A stretch of DNA of 64,000 nucleotides from Oscillospiraceae bacterium (lineage in GTDB: Bacteria > Bacillota > Clostridia > Oscillospirales > CAG-272), in contig SVTY01000006.1 in the NCBI GenBank assembly GCA_015063535.1, positions 1-64,000 of the forward strand. The letters run 5' to 3'. The notes beneath the pieces are model-generated. The model did not search any database. It was given only the letters and a program-made list of their open reading frames with translations, and was not told where the DNA came from. Positions 15,796 through 24,737 of the stretch are shown in pieces; the stretch's first letter is position 1, and the number at the start of each line of letters is the position of its first letter. Made by a program: the position numbers and the translations under genes.

Positions 15796-17835
15796 TTATG
15801 AAAGCTTTTTCAGAATGCGGATGTCAAAGGCATCCAGATCGACCGCACACAGCTTTTCTCCGCTCTCCATATCCTTCCATTCTCCCCGTAACGGCAAGCC
15901 TTGTATCGGCGCATCCGAATAGTTCTGAACGAACAGATATTGGTCGTCTCCGTCCTCACGGAGATGTGCCGTCACATTGTGCGGGGGTGCTTCGGGCAGG
16001 GTCGGCAAAACATTCAGCTCGGCAAGGATATCGCCGCAGACCCGCTCCCACAGCTCGCCCGTATCCCGACATGCCTGATAATAGGCTTTTCCCGTTCCGT
16101 AGGAATGGACGGTCAGCGCAGGAGAGCCTGCGTAGAACTCGCTTTCATAGGTGGCCAGCACCTGCGCTCCCTTGGCATGGATGATCTCACAGCCGTCCAC
16201 TGCCCGATACTCGGTGCCGTCTGTCATGCGGACACAGACCGTCTCCTCGGGATACAGGGTATCCAGCTCCTCGTTCCAAATGCCGAATACCTCCTTGAGT
16301 CCCTTAGCGGGAAAGCCGCCCAGATAGCAGAGGTCGTTCTCGTTTGCCATGCCCAGCAGATAGGTGGCATACAGGGTACCGCCCTGCTCCACATAAGCGG
16401 TAAGGTTTTGGATGGTAGTCTCGTCGGTCATATACAGCATGGGGGCAATGACCAGATCATACGGTGTCAGATCATCGTGAGGGCTTACGATATCGGCAGA
16501 AATGCCCCGCCGCCACAACGGCGCATAATATTCCTCGCAGGTGAAGCTGTATTTCTTATCTGCTTTTACAAAGAAAGAGGAATTTTCCAATGCCCAACGG
16601 TTTTCCCAATCGTAAATGACGGCAACACGGGTCTTGACCGCCGTGCCGCATACCTCGTCGATGGCTTTCAGGGTCTTGCCCGTTTCGGCAACTGCACGGA
16701 AGATGCGGGTATTCTCACAGCCCACATGATCGACCACGGCACCGTGAAATTTCTCGGCGCCGCCCCGTCCCTTCCGCCATTGAAAGTATTGAACCGAATC
16801 ACTGCCGTGGGCAACCGCCTGCAATGCGCCGAGACGGTCCATGCCGGGTCGCTTGAGCTTGTTGAAGTCCTTCCAGTTGACCAAGCCGGGCGCACTTTCC
16901 ATCAAAAGGAAGGAGCGGTGCTTCATGGTGCGGAAGAAATCGAACCAAAAAGCCGTGCGGTAGGGACAGCGGTCGTGCTGAGGCGAGTGCCATGAGGGAT
17001 AGCTGTCCACCGAAGCCACGTCCATCACCTGTGCCATTTCCCGATAATTGATAGGCTCAAAGCCGGGCATCATATTGGTAGTGATGGGCAGATCGGGGCA
17101 AGCCGTGCGAACGGCATCTGCCTCGGCTTTCATGAAATCAATCGTCTGATGGGAGCAGAAACGCTTGAAATCCAGAGTCAGTCCGCCCAAAATACTAAGG
17201 CTTTCCCGATTCCCCCCGGGAAATTCCACTTGGTCAAAGGAGGTATAGCGGTGACCCCAGAAATTTGCCCACCAAGCATGGTTCAGCTTGTCGATATCTC
17301 CCTCGTAGCGATCCTTCACATAGCTGCGGAAGGCATCCTCGCACAGGGGACAGTAGCATCTGCCGCCGTATTCGTTGGAGATGTGCCAAGCCAGCACGGC
17401 GGGGTGTTTGCCGTAGCGCTCGGCAAGCTTTGTGTTGATTTCTTGCACCTTTTTTCGATAAACAGGTGAGGTGTAGCAGTGATTGTGTCGGACTCTGTAC
17501 CGATCCCGCACGCCGTTTTCGCTGACCCGAAGCACCTCCGGATAGGCTTCCGCCATCCAGCGGGGACGGCTGGCAGAGGGCGTGGCAAGGATCACTCTGC
17601 CACCTGCGGCATATACCTTGTCGAGGATCTCGTCCAAAAAGGAGAAATCGTAGCATCCCTCCTGCGGCTCCAGCATTGCCCAAGAGAAGATCCCCACGGT
17701 CAATTCGTTGCAGTTTGCCAGATTCAGCAGACGCATGTCCTCATCCCAGATCTCCTTGGTATCGATCCACTGCTCCGGATTGTAGTCTCCCCCATGCAGA
17801 AGGTGGGGGAATTTTTCGTTGATGTACCGTTTCAT
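15796..17835 (-). CDS. Beta-galactosidase, glycoside hydrolase family 42
   Basis: A 679-residue GH42 enzyme acting on beta-galactosides, probably in the cytoplasm because there is no signal peptide. Domain A is a TIM barrel with the acid/base Glu155 (HISNEYGG) and nucleophile Glu313 (LLMESAPG). The Cys cluster CYCPLC (160-165) forms part of the family's zinc site. Domain B is the trimerisation domain (about 395-610) and a short beta domain C ends the protein. ATG 17835 follows GGAGGCAAGATC; the open frame upstream has no better start. The name bgaB-type could apply. It lies where dnaA might be expected beside rpmH. Confidence 0.93.
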   Translation of the reverse strand: MKRYINEKFPHLLHGGDYNPEQWIDTKEIWDEDMRLLNLANCNELTVGIFSWAMLEPQEGCYDFSFLDEILDKVYAAGGRVILATPSASRPRWMAEAYPEVLRVSENGVRDRYRVRHNHCYTSPVYRKKVQEINTKLAERYGKHPAVLAWHISNEYGGRCYCPLCEDAFRSYVKDRYEGDIDKLNHAWWANFWGHRYTSFDQVEFPGGNRESLSILGGLTLDFKRFCSHQTIDFMKAEADAVRTACPDLPITTNMMPGFEPINYREMAQVMDVASVDSYPSWHSPQHDRCPYRTAFWFDFFRTMKHRSFLLMESAPGLVNWKDFNKLKRPGMDRLGALQAVAHGSDSVQYFQWRKGRGGAEKFHGAVVDHVGCENTRIFRAVAETGKTLKAIDEVCGTAVKTRVAVIYDWENRWALENSSFFVKADKKYSFTCEEYYAPLWRRGISADIVSPHDDLTPYDLVIAPMLYMTDETTIQNLTAYVEQGGTLYATYLLGMANENDLCYLGGFPAKGLKEVFGIWNEELDTLYPEETVCVRMTDGTEYRAVDGCEIIHAKGAQVLATYESEFYAGSPALTVHSYGTGKAYYQACRDTGELWERVCGDILAELNVLPTLPEAPPHNVTAHLREDGDDQYLFVQNYSDAPIQGLPLRGEWKDMESGEKLCAVDLDAFDIRILKKLS

Positions 17836-17898
17836 GATCTTGCCTCCGTTTCCATGTGCATTGTGGCTTCGGATTTGAAAGGAATCTCGGAAAACCAC

Positions 17899-17927
17899 TT
17901 GAAAAGGATAAAATACTATGATATAAT
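17899..17927 (+). promoter_or_regulatory. Promoter of holA
   Basis: TTGAAA (17899-17904), 17-base spacer, TATAAT (17922-17927). The -10 box overlaps the -10 box of the opposite-strand promoter at 17926-17931. Confidence 0.7.
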
Positions 17928-17954
17928 TATACCATAAGCATCGCTAAAAGGAAA
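17926..17954 (-). promoter_or_regulatory. Promoter of the GH42 gene (extended -10)
   Basis: Minus-strand TGGTATAAT gives an extended -10 (TATAAT 17931-17926) with a weak -35 (TTTCCT) 17 bases upstream. Confidence 0.5.
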
Positions 17955-18029
17955 GACGGAAACGAAAGTTTTTCGACTGAAATGTCGCTTTTTTGCTTTC
18001 GATTCAAAGGCAAGGATGGAGGTGAGCGC

Positions 18030-19061
18030 ATGGAGATCATTCGGGAGGATGTATTCCGCAAGCAATTGAAAAAAGGAGCCGATGGCGGCTATTTGTTTTT
18101 CGGTGAGGAGGACTATCTGAAGAGCTTTGCACTGAAAACGGCGAGAGAAACGATCTGCCCCGATCCTACCTTTGCTCTCTTTAACGATGTGCGCTTGGAT
18201 GCGTTGGACTATTCTCCCTCTGCGCTGTTGGATGCTCTGATGCCACCACCCATGATGAGCGACAAAAAGCTGGTGACGGTCACGGGTCTGAGTCTTGGCG
18301 GTATGAAGGCGAGCGAGCTGGACGATCTGTATGAGGTATTGGCGGCACTTCCGCAATACGACTACAATATTCTCATCCTTTCGGTGCCTGCGGGACAGAT
18401 GGAGGAGGGAAAGCTTCCCAAAAATCCGTCTCCTCTGCTTAAACGGCTGTCCGAGTATCTGACCCCTGTCCGCTTTGAGGCGGTATCGGGCGCACGCTTG
18501 ATCTCGTGGGTGGGAAAGCATTTCGAGCATAACGGCGTATCTGCCGATCCGTCGGTCTGCTCGTATCTGATCGAAACCTGCGGACGGTCTATGTTTACTC
18601 TGTCTTCTGAGACCGATAAGCTCTCCTATTATGTGCGGGAAAACGGTCGGGATCGGGTGATGCGGGAGGATGTGGATCAGGTGGCGGTGTCCGAGCTTTC
18701 GGTGGATTCCTTCGCTCTTGCCAATGCGGTGCTGGACGGACGGTATGAGGATGCGATGCATGCCTTGGCGGTTATGAAATTCCGTCGGGCTGACCCTGTG
18801 ATCCTGTTGTCGGAGGTGTCCCGAGTGATCGGAGATCTGCTCTCAATTCAAGCACTGCGGGAGGAGGGATTGCCTCAGGGCGAGATCGCCTCTCTGTTGA
18901 AAATGAACGAATACAAGGTCAAGCTGTATCTGAACGGAGCGGGTGGTCGCTCCATGAAGCGGCTGCGCCGTGCGGTGGAGCTTTGCTCGGAGGCGGATCT
19001 GGCGCTGAAGCGGTCTCCGCAAGGATATGCTGCCATTGAGCGATTGATCTGTAGCTTGTAA
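18030..19061 (+). CDS. holA: DNA polymerase III subunit delta
   Basis: A 343-residue clamp-loader subunit with the HolA pattern: YLFFGEEDYLKSFALKTAR near the N-terminus, a central AAA-like region without Walker motifs, and a helical C-terminal collar domain ending YAAIERLICSL. It opens the beta clamp in the DnaX-delta-delta' complex. ATG 18030 is preceded by GGAGGTGAGCGC. The usual neighbours comEC and rpsT are absent; it stands alone between the GH42 gene and plsC. Confidence 0.9.
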   Translation: MEIIREDVFRKQLKKGADGGYLFFGEEDYLKSFALKTARETICPDPTFALFNDVRLDALDYSPSALLDALMPPPMMSDKKLVTVTGLSLGGMKASELDDLYEVLAALPQYDYNILILSVPAGQMEEGKLPKNPSPLLKRLSEYLTPVRFEAVSGARLISWVGKHFEHNGVSADPSVCSYLIETCGRSMFTLSSETDKLSYYVRENGRDRVMREDVDQVAVSELSVDSFALANAVLDGRYEDAMHALAVMKFRRADPVILLSEVSRVIGDLLSIQALREEGLPQGEIASLLKMNEYKVKLYLNGAGGRSMKRLRRAVELCSEADLALKRSPQGYAAIERLICSL

Positions 19062-19150
19062 CGGATTCGGTCAATTTTCGAAAAATGTCTGAATTTCGGG
19101 TAAAAAATCGAAAATGATGAAAAAATCGTATACTCATGAATCGGGTTTTG

Positions 19151-19159
19151 TGGTATAAT
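19151..19159 (+). promoter_or_regulatory. Extended -10 promoter before the acyltransferase
   Basis: TGGTATAAT with no clear -35 box. The same TGGTATAAT core, preceded by GATTTGTG-like sequence, is used for the MATE gene at 21060. Confidence 0.5.
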
Positions 19160-19222
19160 AATAAGTAATGTAAGAATCCGCCGTATGCGGAATACCGATA
19201 CTTTGTAAAAGGATTGACAAAC

Positions 19223-19960
19223 ATGCTTCGATTTATTTATGTGATCATTATGCGGATCCCGTCCATTATTTGGTTCGTTCCCAAAATGGCACACTATGCC
19301 AAGCACCCCGAAAAATATTCGGAGGAGGATTGCTACCGCTTGGCACAGGTGGTGATTGATAAGGTGCGGCGGACGGCGCGGGTCACCACGGAATACGAAG
19401 GGAAGGAAAATCTGCCCGACGGAAGCGGCTATATGATGTTCGCCAACCATCAGGGAAAATACGATGCCTTGGGCATCTTTGCCGGACATGAGAGAACCTG
19501 CTCGGTGCTGATGGATAAAAAACGTTCCAATATGTTCATTGCCAAGCAGTTTATCGATATGTTGGGCGGACAGCGCATCGACAGACGCAGTCCCAAGCAA
19601 CAGATCACCGTGATCAACAATATGGCAAGGGAGGTCGCCGAAGGGCGAAATTATCTGATCTTCCCCGAGGGAGGATACGGCAAAAAGCGGGATAATTCCT
19701 TGGCGGAGTTCAAATACGGCTGCTTTACCAGTGCTATCAAAGCGCAATGCCCCGTGATCCCTGTGGTTCTGCTTGATTCATGGAAGCCCTTTGGCATGAA
19801 CTCCTTGAAAAAGATACACACCAAGGTCATTTATCTTCCCCCGATTCCGTATGAGGAATATGAGGGAATGAAGGCAAAGGAGCTTTGTGCGCTTGTGAAG
19901 GAACGGATCGCCCGTGAGATTGAACGGCAGGAGTCGGAGCGTCTCGCAGAGGCATCCTGA
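19223..19960 (+). CDS. plsC: 1-acyl-sn-glycerol-3-phosphate acyltransferase
   Basis: A 245-residue membrane-associated acyltransferase making phosphatidic acid from lysophosphatidic acid and acyl donor. The catalytic HX4D motif is NHQGKYD, and the phosphate-binding motif is FPEGGYG. An N-terminal hydrophobic segment (about 1-25) anchors it. ATG 19223 is placed nine bases after AAAGGA; an in-frame TTG at 19214 is less likely. Confidence 0.88.
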   Translation: MLRFIYVIIMRIPSIIWFVPKMAHYAKHPEKYSEEDCYRLAQVVIDKVRRTARVTTEYEGKENLPDGSGYMMFANHQGKYDALGIFAGHERTCSVLMDKKRSNMFIAKQFIDMLGGQRIDRRSPKQQITVINNMAREVAEGRNYLIFPEGGYGKKRDNSLAEFKYGCFTSAIKAQCPVIPVVLLDSWKPFGMNSLKKIHTKVIYLPPIPYEEYEGMKAKELCALVKERIAREIERQESERLAEAS

Positions 19961-20005
19961 AAAATGCTCGGGATATGCCATATGGCATATCCCGAGCATT
20001 TTTTG
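19961..20005. terminator. Bidirectional terminator between plsC and the LysR gene
   Basis: A near-perfect palindrome centred on CATATG, with TGCTCGGGATATGC pairing with GCATATCCCGAGCA, flanked by A and T runs on the two sides. Confidence 0.85.
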
Positions 20006-20008
20006 CTT

Positions 20009-20989
20009 TTATTTTTGAAGAGCGGGCAAAAGTCTGCCCGATGCGGAAAGCTCCTGTGCGACGGCGAGAAAATTCCGAACCACCGAGTTTTCGGGAACAT
20101 TGGATGGGCGGATCAGATACAGAGTGCGGTAAGATTCGGGGCATTTCGGAACGAAAAACAGCAGCTCGTCGGTAGGGTGGGGAGCGGCGGCGATGATAGA
20201 GTCGGTGGTCAACAGGGCGCCAAGCCCCGCACACATCAGCGCATAGTGCATGCCGCTGTGGGTCACATGGGTAATGGTATGCGAGGCAGCGGCGTAATCT
20301 CCCAAGATCTTTGCCATATGTTGATAGGTGAGAGAGCCCTTCCGAAAACGGAAAAAGCGGATCGAACGGAACAGGGAAAAATCCTCCAATTCCTTTTCGG
20401 GGGGATAGCTTTTGCTCAGCAATTCCTCGGCACTGACCGCATACGGCTCCAGTTCCGCCGCTCCCTCCATATTCCGATGAACGGCAATGACCATCCGCTC
20501 TTGGAGCAGGGGATAGGCAATATGCTCCTTGGGGTCGAAGGTATGGGTCAGCAACAGATCCAGAGCCTGATGCTTCAGCTCATCGTGCAGGTTGCTCGCA
20601 CTTTTGGAGCTTCCCATGTCGATCCGTAATCGGATGTCGGGGTATTGCTTGGTGAAGGCTCCGCAGATCGTAGGAAACAAAGAATAGGCAAGATAGGAGC
20701 TTCCGCCGACGGAGAGGGTCTCGCTTTTGATCTCGGAAAGCTGTCGAATGCGCCGTTGCATGTGCCGCTCGCTTTCCATGATCTCCTCCAACGAATCAAT
20801 ATAGATGCGTCCCGCCGCCGTTAAGGAGAGGGGAACGGTGGAGCGATCGAAGATCCGAAAGCCCAATTCCGCCTCCAGCCGTGCCACCGTGGCACTCAGG
20901 GCGGGCTGTGAAACAAACAGTGCCTTTGCCGCCGCCGAAAAGCTTTTTTCCGTATAGACCCGATACACATATCTTGCCGAAAGCTCCAT
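20009..20989 (-). CDS. LysR-family transcriptional regulator
   Basis: A 326-residue regulator. The N-terminal winged helix is at 1-65 (SFSAAAKALFVSQPALSATVARLEAELG, IFDRS), followed by the type-2 periplasmic-binding-like effector domain. It is divergent from the MATE exporter gene at 21137, with about 150 bases between, and may control it; this is inference from layout. A GGGGGC tract precedes the ATG. Confidence 0.9.
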   Translation of the reverse strand: MELSARYVYRVYTEKSFSAAAKALFVSQPALSATVARLEAELGFRIFDRSTVPLSLTAAGRIYIDSLEEIMESERHMQRRIRQLSEIKSETLSVGGSSYLAYSLFPTICGAFTKQYPDIRLRIDMGSSKSASNLHDELKHQALDLLLTHTFDPKEHIAYPLLQERMVIAVHRNMEGAAELEPYAVSAEELLSKSYPPEKELEDFSLFRSIRFFRFRKGSLTYQHMAKILGDYAAASHTITHVTHSGMHYALMCAGLGALLTTDSIIAAAPHPTDELLFFVPKCPESYRTLYLIRPSNVPENSVVRNFLAVAQELSASGRLLPALQK

Positions 20990-21059
20990 GATAAGCCCCC
21001 TATAACTTTTTTGTTATATCAAGATGTTGATATTTGTATTTGATTATATCACGGATTTG

Positions 21060-21068
21060 TGGTATAAT
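21060..21068 (+). promoter_or_regulatory. Extended -10 promoter of the MATE gene
   Basis: TGGTATAAT with only a weak -35 region, which is common for promoters that need an activator such as the divergent LysR protein. Confidence 0.5.
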
Positions 21069-21136
21069 CAAGGGGAAATCGAAAGTTTTCGGCTTTTTTT
21101 GCGAATTTTTTCATTTTGATAAAAGGAGTAGCCGTC

Positions 21137-22501
21137 ATGCGAATCAAAAATGTGGATATGGTCCACGGAAAGCTGTTTCGTTCCCTTATCGTGTACAGCA
21201 TTCCCATTTTGTTTATGGGCTTGGTGCAAAAGCTGTTTAATGCGGTGGATATCGTGGTACTTCGGTATTTTGCGGATACCAATGCTGTGGCATCGGTGGG
21301 AGCTACCTCAAGCGTTATCCATTTGCTGGTGGATACCTTTTTCGGGATCTCCGTAGGTACCCGTGTGGTGCTCTCCCGCCAGCTGGGGGCGCAGAAGGAG
21401 GATAAGGCGAAAAAGACCGTTTCCACCTCGATCTATACCGCCCTTCTGTTCGGTACGGTAACGGCGATCGTCGGCTTTTTATTCGCTCCCGCCTTTTTGC
21501 GACTGACCAACTGTCCGGCAGAATGCGTGGAGGGGGCGCTGCTGTATATGCGGATCTATCTGCTGGCTTCTCCTGCAATTCTGTTGTACAATTACGGCTC
21601 GGCGATCCTTTCCGTATCGGGAGACACGCAACGACCGCTGTATTATATGCTGATCTCGGGCATTTTGAATGTGAGCCTGAATGTTATTCTTTGCTTTGTT
21701 CTTGAAGAAAAGGTGGCGGCTGTTGCTATTGCCACGGCAGTGTCTCAGCTTGTGGGCGCAGTTCTGGTGACCGTTCGACTGTTTCGCTTGCAGGGAGCCT
21801 GTCGAGTCAGTCTTCGCACTTTGCGCTGGAGCGGAGCTGCCTTTGCCGCCTTGATGAAAAACGGATTTCCCGTGGCATTGGCGCATGCGTTGTATCCGTT
21901 CTCCAATTTGCAGATCCAGACTCAGGTCAATTCCTTCGGAGCGGCAACCATTGCGGGCTTTGCTGCGGCGGCAAATTTGGAAGGCATTCTGTCTACGATC
22001 GTATCGGCACCTATGGTCAGCGCCATGACCACGTTTATGGGGCAGAATTTGGGGGCGAAGCAGCCCAAGCGTGTGGAAAAGACGATCTGGTATTGTCTGA
22101 TTGTCTCCGTGGGGGCAGGTCTTGTGCTGAGTGTCCTTCTGATGGTGTTTTCCCGCCCCTTGGTCTCCCTGTTTGCCCCGGAGGAGGCGGCGATCGCAGC
22201 GGCGCAGACCCGTATGAAATATACGACGCTGCTGCATTTTATCACCTTTGCCGGCAGTTGCTTTTCCCGAGCGATCCAAAGCTTTGGATATCCTACCTTT
22301 TCCACGGTAAACTCTGTGGTTTCGGTGCTGGTGTTCCGTGTGATCTGGACCGAATTGGTCTTTGTCCGATGTCCTACCTTTGAGGTGCTTTGCCAGTGCT
22401 TCCCTGTCTCATGGCTCTTATCCTGTCTTGCCAATGTTGCCTTTTTCCTGTATCTCTACCATGGAAAATTCAAGAAGGGAACCCTCAAAAAGCTGTTATA
22501 A
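21137..22501 (+). CDS. MATE-family multidrug/organic cation exporter
   Basis: 454 residues with about 12 predicted membrane helices in two related halves, typical of the NorM/DinF-type MATE family (IPILFMGLVQKLFNAVDIVVL near the start). These exporters use Na+ or H+ gradients to remove organic compounds. ATG 21137 follows AAAGGAGTAGCCGTC. The substrate cannot be told from sequence. The LysR gene is divergent. Confidence 0.88.
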   Translation: MRIKNVDMVHGKLFRSLIVYSIPILFMGLVQKLFNAVDIVVLRYFADTNAVASVGATSSVIHLLVDTFFGISVGTRVVLSRQLGAQKEDKAKKTVSTSIYTALLFGTVTAIVGFLFAPAFLRLTNCPAECVEGALLYMRIYLLASPAILLYNYGSAILSVSGDTQRPLYYMLISGILNVSLNVILCFVLEEKVAAVAIATAVSQLVGAVLVTVRLFRLQGACRVSLRTLRWSGAAFAALMKNGFPVALAHALYPFSNLQIQTQVNSFGAATIAGFAAAANLEGILSTIVSAPMVSAMTTFMGQNLGAKQPKRVEKTIWYCLIVSVGAGLVLSVLLMVFSRPLVSLFAPEEAAIAAAQTRMKYTTLLHFITFAGSCFSRAIQSFGYPTFSTVNSVVSVLVFRVIWTELVFVRCPTFEVLCQCFPVSWLLSCLANVAFFLYLYHGKFKKGTLKKLL

Positions 22502-22511
22502 TTGAAGAATA

Positions 22512-22550
22512 CAAAAAAAGAGGAAGGTACAACGTATCTTCCTCTTTTTT
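22512..22550. terminator. Bidirectional terminator between the MATE gene and tepA
   Basis: AAAAAGAGGAAG pairs with CTTCCTCTTTTT around a TAC-containing loop, with A and T tracts at the two ends. Confidence 0.85.
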
Positions 22551-22560
22551 GTGTGCATTT

Positions 22561-23274
22561 TTATTGCTTTTTGTTTTCTCGGATCATTTGCCGCAAGGCA
22601 TCCAGCGCATCGGACAGCCCGCCGACGTTGTCAATGATCCCGTATTTGACCGCCTCGTCTCCGTCGATGATCGATCCGACGTCGGTGGCGATCTCATCGG
22701 GGCGCATCATCAGCTCCCGAATCTGCTCAGGGTCTGCCTTTGAATGGTCGCAGATAAAGCCGATGATACGCTTCTGCATTTCATTGAAGTAATGAAAGGT
22801 CTGAGGAACGCCAACCACCAAGCCATTGATGCGGACGGGATGGACGGTCATGGTGGCGGAAGGGACGATGAAGGATCGCTTTGCTGAGGTCGCCAAGGGG
22901 ACACCGATGGAGTGACCGCCTCCCAACACCAAGGAAACGGTTGGCTTTCGCATGGAGGCGATCATCTCGGCAAGTGCCAGCCCCGCTTCCACGTCGCCGC
23001 CCATGGTGTTCAGGACGATGAGAAGTCCGTCGGTCTCGTTGTCCTCCTCAATGGAGACAAGCAAGGGAATGATATGCTCATATTTGGTGGCTTTTTGTCC
23101 CTCGGGCAAAAAATAATGTCCTTCGATCTGCCCGATGATGGATAGACATTGAATGGTCTCCGAGCCGTTATCGGTTCGGACTCCGCCGCTTTTTTCAATC
23201 TCCTCCAGAGTCTCATTTTGCGCGGTCTGCTCTGTGCTTTGATCCGCATTCGGATTGGTATTCTGCTCTGACAT
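22561..23274 (-). CDS. tepA: ClpP-class serine protease, TepA type
   Basis: A 237-residue ClpP-like protease. The nucleophile Ser is in GGGHSIGVPLA and the catalytic His probably in SATMTVHPVRI; LNTMGGDVEAGLALAEMI is the substrate-strand region. TepA-type proteins are linked in Bacillus to protein export and signal-peptide handling. The N-terminal 45 residues are a Gln/Thr/Glu-rich tail. GGAGGAGCC precedes the ATG at 23274; longer readings upstream look non-coding. The usual ftsK neighbour is absent. Confidence 0.82.
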   Translation of the reverse strand: MSEQNTNPNADQSTEQTAQNETLEEIEKSGGVRTDNGSETIQCLSIIGQIEGHYFLPEGQKATKYEHIIPLLVSIEEDNETDGLLIVLNTMGGDVEAGLALAEMIASMRKPTVSLVLGGGHSIGVPLATSAKRSFIVPSATMTVHPVRINGLVVGVPQTFHYFNEMQKRIIGFICDHSKADPEQIRELMMRPDEIATDVGSIIDGDEAVKYGIIDNVGGLSDALDALRQMIRENKKQ

Positions 23275-23406
23275 GGCTCCTCCGTACAGATGGATGATTT
23301 TTGAAGCTTTACGAATAGTATGAACAGAAAAGGGGTGCCTCAATCGGATTTTCTGAAAAAGAGGGAGAAATCTTGAAGGTTTCGACTCATTTTGTGCTTT
23401 TTCGGA

Positions 23407-23435
23407 TTGACAAATAAAAAACAATATGATATAAT
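23407..23435 (+). promoter_or_regulatory. Promoter of the pduL-SGNH-NifU-GGGtGRT operon
   Basis: A perfect TTGACA (23407-23412), 17-base spacer and perfect TATAAT (23430-23435), suggesting strong constitutive expression. Confidence 0.8.
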
Positions 23436-23493
23436 AAATGTTGCGGGTATTTTTGCCCGCAGATGATTATTAACTACATAGTGAGGTAGAAGG

Positions 23494-24063
23494 ATGGCAA
23501 ACAAGTTTTTGGTTGAGACCTCTGCCAGACATGTCCACCTGACCGCCGAGGCGGTGGAGATCCTGTTTGGTAAGGGACACACATTGACGAACAAGAAGGA
23601 TCTGAGTCAGCCCGGACAGTACGCCTGCGAGGAAAAGGTAACGGTGGTAGGTCCCAAGGGCTCCCTGAAGGCGAGCATTCTCGGACCCACCCGTCCCGCC
23701 AATCAGGTGGAGCTTTCTCTGACGGATGCCCGTACCATCGGCGTCAGTGTTCCCGTTCGGGAATCGGGCGATGTGGCAGGAAGCACCGGCTGTGTACTGG
23801 AGGGGCCCTGCGGTTCTGTGGAAATGAAGGAGGGCGTGATCGCCGCCAAGCGTCATATCCATATGACTACGGCAGATGCTAAGGAGCTGGGGGTATCCGA
23901 TAAGGAGATCGTTGAGGTCAGACTTGACACTGCCCGTCCATTGACCTTTGGTGACGTGGTGGTTCGTGTGAACGACAATTTCGCACTGGCGATGCACATT
24001 GATACCGACGAGGCAAATGCCGCAGGCTGTGCCGGTGCCGTGTACGGTGAGATCGTAAAATAA
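23494..24063 (+). CDS. pduL: PduL-type phosphate acyltransferase
   Basis: A 189-residue PduL-family enzyme that moves an acyl group between CoA and phosphate (acetyl- or propanoyl-phosphate), an alternative to Pta. The paired zinc-binding motifs are RHVHL (His13, His15) and KRHIHM (His121, His123). It lacks an N-terminal microcompartment-targeting peptide and no shell genes are near, so a cytoplasmic role in acetate formation is likely. It is the first gene of the apparent operon ending at 26470. Confidence 0.9.
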   Translation: MANKFLVETSARHVHLTAEAVEILFGKGHTLTNKKDLSQPGQYACEEKVTVVGPKGSLKASILGPTRPANQVELSLTDARTIGVSVPVRESGDVAGSTGCVLEGPCGSVEMKEGVIAAKRHIHMTTADAKELGVSDKEIVEVRLDTARPLTFGDVVVRVNDNFALAMHIDTDEANAAGCAGAVYGEIVK

Positions 24064-24078
24064 GCGGAGGTCGAAAGA

Positions 24079-24711
24079 ATGAAGCAGGTAAAGCTGGTAT
24101 TTCAGGGTGACAGCATCACCGATGCGGGAAGAGACAAAAGAAATTATCACCACATGGGAAACGGCTACCCCAAATATGCGGTCGAGATTTTGACCGAGAG
24201 CTGTCCCGAGGTTTCCTTTGAGTTTATCAACCAAGGGATCAGCGGAAACCGTACCTCTCAGCTGTTTGATCGGTTCTACACCGATGCGCTGGCGTTTGAG
24301 CCCGACGTGATCTCGATCCTTATCGGGATCAATGACATCTGGCACCGTTACGGCGGCGGTCGTGTAGCGACAACCGATGCGCAGATCGAGACCAACTACC
24401 GTGCGATCCTTGAGCGCATCCGAAGAGAGAGCAACGCCAAGATCGTGATGCTTTCTCCCTATCTGCTGGATTGCGACAAAGTGGATCATATGCGGGAGGA
24501 TCTGAAGACCGTTCTTCCCATTGTCAGAAAGCTTGCCGAGGAATTTGCCGATGTATACATTCCGCTGGACGAGCTGTTTGAGGAAGCACTCAAGACTCAG
24601 CCCGAGCCGTTGTTTTATTCGGCTGACGGTGTGCATCCCAATGCCAATGGAGCCGCCTTTATCGGCAAGCACTATGCTGAGGCGGTCAAGCCCCTGATCG
24701 AACGTTTATAA
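24079..24711 (+). CDS. SGNH/GDSL-family esterase
   Basis: 210 residues with an intact SGNH catalytic set: GDSIT (Ser12), the Gly in ISGNRTS, IGINDIW and DGVHPN near the C-terminus. It has no signal peptide, so it probably deacetylates imported oligosaccharides or other small esters in the cytoplasm. GGAGG lies upstream and it starts 15 bases after pduL. Substrate unknown. Confidence 0.88.
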   Translation: MKQVKLVFQGDSITDAGRDKRNYHHMGNGYPKYAVEILTESCPEVSFEFINQGISGNRTSQLFDRFYTDALAFEPDVISILIGINDIWHRYGGGRVATTDAQIETNYRAILERIRRESNAKIVMLSPYLLDCDKVDHMREDLKTVLPIVRKLAEEFADVYIPLDELFEEALKTQPEPLFYSADGVHPNANGAAFIGKHYAEAVKPLIERL

Positions 24712-24737
24712 TTTATTTTTTATAAGGAGATAGAACC

